From Centroberyx gerrardi (taxonomy: Eukaryota; Chordata; Actinopteri; Beryciformes; Berycidae), in NCBI RefSeq assembly GCF_048128805.1, contig NC_136003.1:26348885-26412884 (forward strand): a stretch of DNA of 64,000 nt, written 5' to 3'. Position 1 is the first letter of the stretch, and the number at the start of each line of letters is the position of its first letter. Shown one piece after another: positions 57,242 through 64,000 of the stretch. A program made the position numbers and the translations under genes. The notes beneath the pieces were generated by a model. It was given only the letters and a program-made list of their open reading frames with translations, was not told the DNA's origin and searched no databases.

Positions 57242-57941
57242 TGGATACATGTTTTCTGTCGGATCATGACCTTTTGACCCAAGCTTCAATCAGCACCTCT
57301 CCACGCTACGCTGAAGCCAAAGCAGCGTTCCTCTTGTAATGAATCCAAAGATGTCATGTACAACTGGAGTGAATACAACATTAAAAAGACCAAATCCTAC
57401 AAATCGAACACATTGAAACCCCACACTAGGGGTGAATCCTACAAGTACAGACCTGATCCAGATTTGAAAAGGCAACGCTTTGAATCCGCAGTCTCAGTCC
57501 ACTCCTTTAAGCCAAGTTCACAGTTTGTAAAGGTATTAGAGGCTGTTTTGTTGACTCCAGCAGTTTGTCTTCTTATCTTCTAAGCAGGACTCTGGTTAAT
57601 GTTGACAGCTGCCATATATATGTGGCTTCTCCCTTGGAATATAAAAGTCTGAGTGAAAACCTCCTTTATCCAAAAACACAGCTCTCTTTCTTTTTGATCT
57701 GTCTTTTCCCTTGAAAGTCCCTGCGAACGCTCCCGTCCCATATAAGTTGTTGAATGACAGGAACGAAGGAGGGAGCGAAACTCTTGTGTGAAACCTCCAC
57801 GCCCATTTACTGTTCACGCTCTCTCTCTCTCTCTCTCTCTCCTTCTTCTTTTCCTTTCCTCCCACACACTATCCAACCACCAACCCTTCTCCTCTCCCTT
57901 CACTTTAGTCGCATTGTTCCTCTATTCTGCCACAGGTTAGG

Positions 57942-57991
<50 letters not shown>

Positions 57992-58767
57992 AATCACTGT
58001 GTTACAGGGTAGTACAGCCATTCCTCCTCTCCTTCCCCATGCAGCATTCCAGTGGAACCTGGAAAAGGTGTGTCAAAACCTGCCTTGCCTTGGGGTAAAA
58101 CACACAAAAAGAGACAGCTGGCCTTATTGTTTTCTAAAACCATCTTCCTCCACACATGGGAAGAGTAAATAGATGCCATGTTTTTTGTCTTCTACTCAAC
58201 AACCGGTCATCTTTTAGTACATCAAAGCAAGAAAACAACAATTGCAGGTTGTATCACACTGGAACATTTTGCTCTCCGTCCCTCCAGAGAGTCTCAGCAG
58301 GCTTGTGGTCGCTCACAGGTTAACGCCGCACGGTGCGTCTCCAGACTTGCGCCGTCCCTCTGTCCTCTGACCTGCAGATAAGAGACATTTTTACTCCTCT
58401 GTGTGGCCTCAGCGCTCGACGACTACCTGACTGCATTTTTTCACACCTGACGTCACGACGCTGTGACACACTGGCTCTTCCCTCGCAGTGAAGTGGGAGG
58501 GAGGAGTTTCGTCCAATCACACCAGGTTTCACACAGATCAGGTGTGTAAAACATGTCGGCCTCCTGCGAGACGTCATTCAGCACCGCAGTGTTTCTCATA
58601 AATGTTGTCTCTCCATTTCAAAAAGTGGAACAGAGTGAACAGATGAGGTGATGAAGAAGTGTCATTCTGAAAATCACATTTGTACTGGCAGGTGAATATA
58701 AAGGCTGCACCAGATTGGGATCTGCTGCTCCTGCTGTGGTTCATTCTGTGGTGTTTCCAAATAGAGC

Positions 58768-58817
<50 letters not shown>

Positions 58818-59517
58818 GCTGAACTTACAGCTGGGTGTTAGAGGGGGAATGAAGGCTTTTTTAGCTGGTGAATGTCACTTTTGCACCTATTTTTTGGGTT
58901 TCATTCATTCCCACAAGAAGAATGAACAGAAGTCACATTTCACAACAGAAATGTGTGATTTCTGTTTTCTTCTCAGATAAATAGCTTCTGTTACAGTTTT
59001 GAGGTTATAACAAGTTATCTAGGAGTTCCCATAGACAATTTTAATCATGCTGAAACACAAATGACACAATCAGAGCCACCGCTTGAAATTCTGACACCGG
59101 TTCCTCTTCCAAATGACAGAAGGGTCGCAGGTTTATACAAGTAATTGCTCTTTTGACGCCATACTAAACATGTCAACTTAAACTGGCCGATATTTGTGGA
59201 AGTTTGAAATGGGACGGCCTTCTTCAAAAACATGAGAGATACCAAACTGTTCATTTGGTGTGGATGAAGATGGGAGTCAAACGTTGTGTATAAAAAACAT
59301 AAAATAATTGTTTAGTATAAATTTTACTGAGCCTCAGTCTTAAGGAGACACTGACTCATTTACTTTACACGTTAGTGTCCCATGATGAAAAATGTCTTAT
59401 GTTTATCAGCCTCTTCACCTATAGACTCATTCATAATCACTATAATATTCCTTTATGGACTTATAGCAAGCTTATAGCATGTGGTATTCAATAATGGGTT
59501 TACAGTGACCTTCAGTG

Positions 59518-59770
59518 GAAATAGTACAAGAATGTCCTGCTCAAGTACAAGTATTGTTACTTTGCTGATATTTTACCTAAGTAGAAGTGTGGAGAGCCAT
59601 ACAATCTGTCCTCTGTAATGGATGTGATTTAAAATGTAGTGAAGTACAATACTACATTAAAAATGTACATCAGTAAAAGTAAAATTACTGACTTTAATAG
59701 AATACTCAAAAAAGTACAAGTACATAAAAAAGCTACTCAATAAACGTGGGTAAATGTAATTAGTTACTTC
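59518..59770 (-). repeat. Dispersed fish repeat (AAGTACAAGTAC type)
   Basis: Text such as TCAAGTACAAGTATTGTTAC, AAAAGTACAAGTACATAAA and TGTAATTAGTTACTTCCA belongs to a very common repeat of spiny-rayed fish genomes, as I recall. It has no coding capacity and its transposition class is uncertain. Confidence 0.5.
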
Positions 59771-59848
59771 CATCCTTAGTGACCTTATTGTATTTTATTT
59801 TAATCTCCTATATTATCACTATGCTATTCCTACAATTGGATTACAATA

Positions 59849-59930
<82 letters not shown>

Positions 59931-59942
59931 TCTCTCTCTCTC
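59849..59942. repeat. (CT)n microsatellite upstream of rusf1
   Basis: A nearly pure CT tract of about 94 bp, interrupted by CCCTC variants, ending directly at the proximal rusf1 promoter. Confidence 0.95.
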
Positions 59943-60200
59943 CGTCCAAAAATCGAGCGCACCTTTATTCGGAGCTCCGCCTTAAAACTTCCAGTCCACC
60001 AATAGGAAAGCTCCAAACTATGAAGGCGGAAAAAAAACACGGAAGTGCAACAGAAAAAAACAAAAAAAACAAGACGTGAGAGTATCTGGACCCGACACGT
60101 CTGCACAGTTACAGTGCGATATGTGTCGCTAAAATGGCCTTAAAATAATCCTGTTCCAGTGGATTTCACACTGCGAGACTGTTCGTTACTTACTCCAAAG
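59943..60200 (+). promoter_or_regulatory. rusf1: rusf1 proximal promoter and 5' UTR
   Basis: A TATA-less stretch with a CCAAT box at 59999-60003 and an ETS-type site ACACGGAAGTG at about 60038-60048. It lies between the CT tract and the ATG at 60211. This is a usual housekeeping promoter layout; factor binding is inferred. Confidence 0.5.
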
Positions 60201-60210
60201 GTTAGCCGAC

Positions 60211-63200
60211 ATGGAGAAAGATACAAGTCTGCTTTTGGCAACTGAGAAATATGGCTCCGGAGAGTCATGGAGATATCTGGTGAAGGATGGAGCCATGGAG
60301 AGGAAAAGAGACGGGAGTGAAGGTGGAACAAGAGGGAACTCTGTTATTGGCGTGTTCAAAGTGAGGATTATAACCTTTAAACTGTTAAAAAAAATAATTT
60401 ACATGTTCTCAGTCTGTTCATACAGCTTCCCCCCCCCCACACACACACCTGTGCATCTCTGTCATTTCAGAGTGTCTTCCTGCCTCAAGGCTATCCAGAG
60501 AGCGTCAGTGATGATTACCTGCAGTATCAGTTTTGGGATACAGTGCAGGTACAGCAGTAGACTGAGAACATCATCATCATCATCATCATCTTCCTCATCA
60601 TCATCAGTCATCGGAACACACTGAAGCTCTTCATCTCCTCCTCTTCCTCACAGGCTTTCTCCAGCTCTCTGTCCGGGACTCTGGCCACCCAGGCTTCTCT
60701 GAAAGGAGTCGGAGTGGGAAACCAGGAGGCGACAGTAGCTGCTGCCACAGTCACCTGGCTACTGAGAGGTGAGTACAGGCAGAGGTGGGACCAAGTCCGC
60801 TTTGCCCGAGTCCCAAGTCAGTCTGAAGTGTAAATGTAGAACATCAAGTCAAGTCAGAACAAATCAAGAGTCTAGTATCAATTTAATAGCTTAAAGAAAA
60901 CAAAATATCTAGGACTTTTCAATGCAGTTTTGTTATAATAGTTATAATAGAATAAAAACTTGGTAAGTGCATCATGAATTTGACTGTGACTCGAGTCCCC
61001 ACCTCTGATTTCTAGTAGTGTGCCGGTGCAACACAACGTTTTTTCTTTGGATAGGGGTGCAACATTATTTATTATTATTATTATTTAGCTCTCTTTATTG
61101 TTAAAAACTGACACGTTTCAACATATTATCTTCGTCAAAGTACATGTTACACAGGTTGGCTCCTCCTTTTCTTTATTTTTTTGTTAATGAGTAATCAAGA
61201 ACAGGTGTGCCTATTAACCCAGAACATCAAAGTATCAAAGATACTGTACATAACACAGCAGCACAAATGTAAAAATACAAAATACACATCACAAAATATT
61301 TATTGTCATAGTCAGATCAGAATCAGAATCCTTTTATTGGCCGAGTATATTTGCACATACAAGGAATTTAGCTTAGTGGTTGCTTGTGTACTTTGTTAAA
61401 AGGCGGAAAGAATAAAACACAATATAAACCAATAAAAACAGTATATAAACAAACCAAAAACAAATAGAAACAGTAGAAGAAAAAGATAAGATCCGAATCA
61501 AATGCACTGTAAGTAATTGCAGATATACATGCATGAGACAATTCAATGTACTGTATATATGCAGGACATTTCAATACAAACCACATTCAGTGTCCATGAG
61601 AAGTACGGTACAGTATGAGGTGTTGGTGTTATCCCGGGCTGACTAGCAGCTGATGAACTAAACTGCTGTGTTCCTCTGCAGATGGCACTGGCATGTTGGG
61701 GAGGATCCTGTTTGCCTGGAGGAAAGGGTGAGCTGCTGCTGGAGCTCGTCTCATGTGCTGCTGCTGCTGGAAAGTGTTTGTCATGATCGTTAATGTCGTC
61801 TCTTGTCTCTGTTCCAGGAGTAAACTGGACTCTGAAGCTAAGAAATGGAGGTATGGCTGGTATTTGGGTGTTGAAGTGTTTAATGTTTGGCCGCTGAGTA
61901 TCAGATTACCGTTTGACGCAGCAGATCCTCTCTCTGTGTTTCCTGCCAGGCTTTTCGCCGACGTTCTCAATGACATCGCCATGTTCATGGAAATACTGGC
62001 TCCAAACTTTCCTGCTTGTTTCACCTTGATTGTTTGCACTGCAGGGATATTCAAGGTAAAACGCTTTTCAGTATTGTCCAATTAACTCATGTTAGGTATT
62101 TAGTGATGGATATAAGCTGATTTTATACAAACTGAACTAACACTGTCGTGCGTTTCTCTGTTCCAGTCCATAGTTGGAGTTGCAGGTGGAGCGACCAGAG
62201 CGGCTCTGACGGTCCATCAGGCTCGCAGAGACAACATGGCCGACATCTCTGCTAAAGACGGGAGCCAGGTACGACTGAGATTCATCTGATGTGTCACCCA
62301 TGTTCTCATAACACCGTTTACTATGGGACATAACTTGGTGAACTGTGGTAACCTGTGGTGAATGACAGGGTTGGGGGTCAATTCATGAATGAACTCATCA
62401 ATACCAATTCAACTGAGGAACTGGAATTTGAAAAATCTACAGGAATAAGAATTGGAATTGAACTGGAATTTCAGGAAGTTGAATTTAATCCAATGTAGTT
62501 CTGTGAAATTCCATCTTTTTTTGTTTTTTTCTTACCACATATCTGAGATTACACGTAGTGTTATATATTATCAATACTGAATATCTTAACATGTTAAAGG
62601 TTCCTTTCAGGTTGTGTTTGATGCAGAACATCTAATCGTAACACATCCATTATGATTGAATGTTTTTGATGTCTTTCATTTGATTCATAATGTTTGATTT
62701 ATAATGTTTAGCAGCAAGTCCAGATAACCTCTCTTAAGCCTTGTTCAGACTGCCTTCAGACTAAGAAGTGGAATTTCACGGAATTCAATGGAATTCAATT
62801 CTGTCATTCCCATTCAGTTCACATTCTGTTTCCTTAGAGCAATTCCAGTTCCAACTGCAGGAACTGAATTGGAATTCACCATCTACTCTCAATTAAATCC
62901 ATGAATGGCTCCAACCGTGTTAAATAACATGGCACACTGTTGTAGTACAATGCTTGATTCAAAGTACCTGTTATATTTTGATTGTTCCAAGGAGGTACAG
63001 TAGTAAATATTAAAGCAGTGGTATTTACCACAGTACAATATTTTACTATGGCATGTAGCCTCATACAGATAAAGGTACCGTGGAGACAATAGTTTCAGAG
63101 CTGCAGTTTTATGAATTTAAATCAATGATAATTCTGTAATACTGGCACCAAATCTGAGAAAACAAAGTTTCTGATGTGGGAATGTTAATGATAATGTTCC

Positions 63201-63964
63201 TGGACACCACTCATTCTGGTTTATGTGTTTTATTTTCCACAGGAGACTCTGGTGAATCTGGCCGGTCTGCTGATCAGTTTGGTTCTGATTCCTCTCGTCA
63301 CTGACAACCCACTGTGAGTGTATAGGGTATATAAATGATCAAAAGATGCTTTCAAAGGGAAACTCTCTTAAGATATGACAAGTCAAATGATCACTCTTTT
63401 GTTTTTGAGTATTTGAAGGGTCTGTCATTTTACTGATGTCCCCCTGCTCCCCTCTCCGCCTGTCTCTGCGCCTCAGACTGACCCTCAGCCTCTTCTTCCT
63501 CTTCACCATCCTCCACCTCTACGCCAACTACAAAGCGGTGCGTTCGGTCGTCATGGAAACCTTCAATGAGGCGCGGCTGTCCATTGTGCTGCACCAGTAC
63601 CTGAGAGACGGGCGGATCCTCAGTCCTGTAGAAGCCAATCAGAGAGAACCAGTGTTCTTGGGTGAGAATCGTGGTCGGACGTTGCTTATATATTTTATAA
63701 TCTCTTAAAAGTCAAAATCATGAACACTTTCTGGCTTGTTTTTTTTCCAGAGTTTAGAAAAACGGTGCCAGTCAAACTTGGAGTGAGGCTAAAGGAAGTT
63801 GTACAGAGGTAATTTCATGTGCCAGTTTTGTTTTCACAGTAAATATGGACACACAGTAAAAGATCGACCCAGTTTGATATAATTCCTCTCATTTTCTAGC
63901 CCAGAGGAACTTAATTTGGCTTTGAAGAACAACAACATGCCTTTCCTGTTAGGAGTGAAAAATG
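60211..63964 (+). CDS. rusf1: RUS family member 1 (DUF647), 3' end outside window
   Basis: Eleven coding exons are visible: 60211-60360, 60471-60548, 60654-60768, 61682-61727, 61818-61850, 61950-62055, 62167-62268, 63243-63313, 63477-63661, 63751-63808 and 63900-63964. They give 336 residues, against about 468 for human RUSF1 (C16orf58). The DUF647/RUS domain is clear: VFLPQGYPESVSDDYLQYQFWD, GRILFAWRKGSKLD, KKWRLFADVLNDIAMFMEIL, then IVGVAGGATRAALTVHQARR and NMADISAKDGSQETLVNLAG. Hydrophobic segments follow (LLISLVLIPLV and LSLFFLFTILHLYANY). The domain is shared with plant root-UVB-sensitive proteins; the vertebrate protein's biochemical function is not established. The ATG follows GCCGAC and the first exon ends at a standard donor. 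The remaining C-terminal exons lie past 64000. Confidence 0.95.
60781..61006. mobile_element. MITE in a rusf1 intron, same family as the inner cd2bp2 insertion
   Basis: The left end AGAGGTGGGACCAAGTC and right end GAGTCCCCACCTCT are inverted repeats. The interior matches 40785-41133 closely (AAGTCAAGTCAGAACAAATC, AGTATCAATTTAATA, TAAAGAAAACAAAATATCTA). About 226 bp, no coding capacity. Confidence 0.75.
61310..61420 (-). mobile_element. LINE 3' end, antisense, in a rusf1 intron
   Basis: TCAGAATCAGAATCCTTTTA then TTGGCCGAGTATATTTGCAC then ATACAAGGAATTT is the reverse complement of a very common fish non-LTR 3' end. The A-rich sequence after it (61395-61500) may belong to the same insertion. 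Confidence 0.55.
62367..62927. mobile_element. Degenerate inverted-repeat element in a rusf1 intron
   Basis: The left part (CAGGGTTGGGGGTCAATTCA) and right part (CCATGAATGGCTCCAACCGTG) are diverged inverted repeats. Both flanks are rich in GGAATTGGAATTGAA-type text in opposite orientation. The middle is ordinary AT-rich DNA. Probably an old non-autonomous DNA element. Confidence 0.5.
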
Positions 63965-64000
63965 GTATGTTAGCCTATCATGTCTTCTTCCCATTTTAAG

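Larger units (their letters stand above)
55447..60210. other. tmem265-rusf1 divergent intergenic region
   Basis: Contains a palindromic element (57131-57241), CT tracts (about 57819-57841 and 57944-57986), a CA tract (58771-58815), a common fish repeat (about 59518-59770) and a long CT tract (59849-59942). The area 58300-58560 is CpG-rich with a CRE-like TGACGTCA at 58448-58455 and may hold the tmem265 promoter. The rusf1 promoter is at 59943-60200. I recognise no gene here. Confidence 0.55.

Overview
The window is vertebrate nuclear DNA, almost certainly from a teleost fish. Genes are split into many short exons with GT-AG introns, AT-rich introns are full of (GT)n and (CT)n microsatellites, and many small DNA-transposon derivatives and LINE 3' ends of types common in fish are present. 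All exon coordinates below come from joining reading frames by hand across consensus splice sites. In every gene the coding exons sum to a whole number of codons, but no transcript data were available.

Eight protein-coding genes are supported. In order: hsd3b7 (+, 11-7864, 5' end outside the window), tbc1d10b (+, 13171-20076), mylpf (-, 24613-28340), a sesquipedalian/PHETA family gene (-, 32865-34625), cd2bp2 (+, 36974-41719), prr14 (+, 44207-52368), tmem265 (-, 54476-55446) and rusf1 (+, from 60211, 3' end outside the window). From memory of the human map, seven of these have human orthologues in 16p11.2, so this is a conserved vertebrate gene block. The PHETA-like gene is the exception: human PHETA1 and PHETA2 lie elsewhere (12q24 and 22q13). 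Its place next to mylpf mirrors MYL2 near PHETA1 on human 12q24, which suggests a third PHETA copy from the early vertebrate genome duplications.

The genes are not an operon or one pathway. They cover bile-acid synthesis (hsd3b7), Rab GTPase control (tbc1d10b), fast-muscle contraction (mylpf), endosome recycling (PHETA-like), U5 snRNP assembly (cd2bp2), heterochromatin tethering at the lamina (prr14), a small membrane protein (tmem265) and a DUF647/RUS protein (rusf1). prr14 and tmem265 are convergent, while tmem265 and rusf1 are divergent.

The non-coding part holds the more unusual structure. There is a three-level nest of transposon insertions in the last cd2bp2 intron, and two copies of one element in neighbouring cd2bp2 introns. 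A MITE with long inverted ends fills most of the last mylpf intron. Other items are a near-perfect 25-bp-arm hairpin upstream of tmem265, a (GT)n-linked minisatellite downstream of hsd3b7, a fragment resembling the N-terminus of P2X7-C-terminal-like repeat proteins, and a hAT remnant with a BED-finger-like reading frame in prr14. I saw no CRISPR array, no confident RNA gene and no retroviral element.
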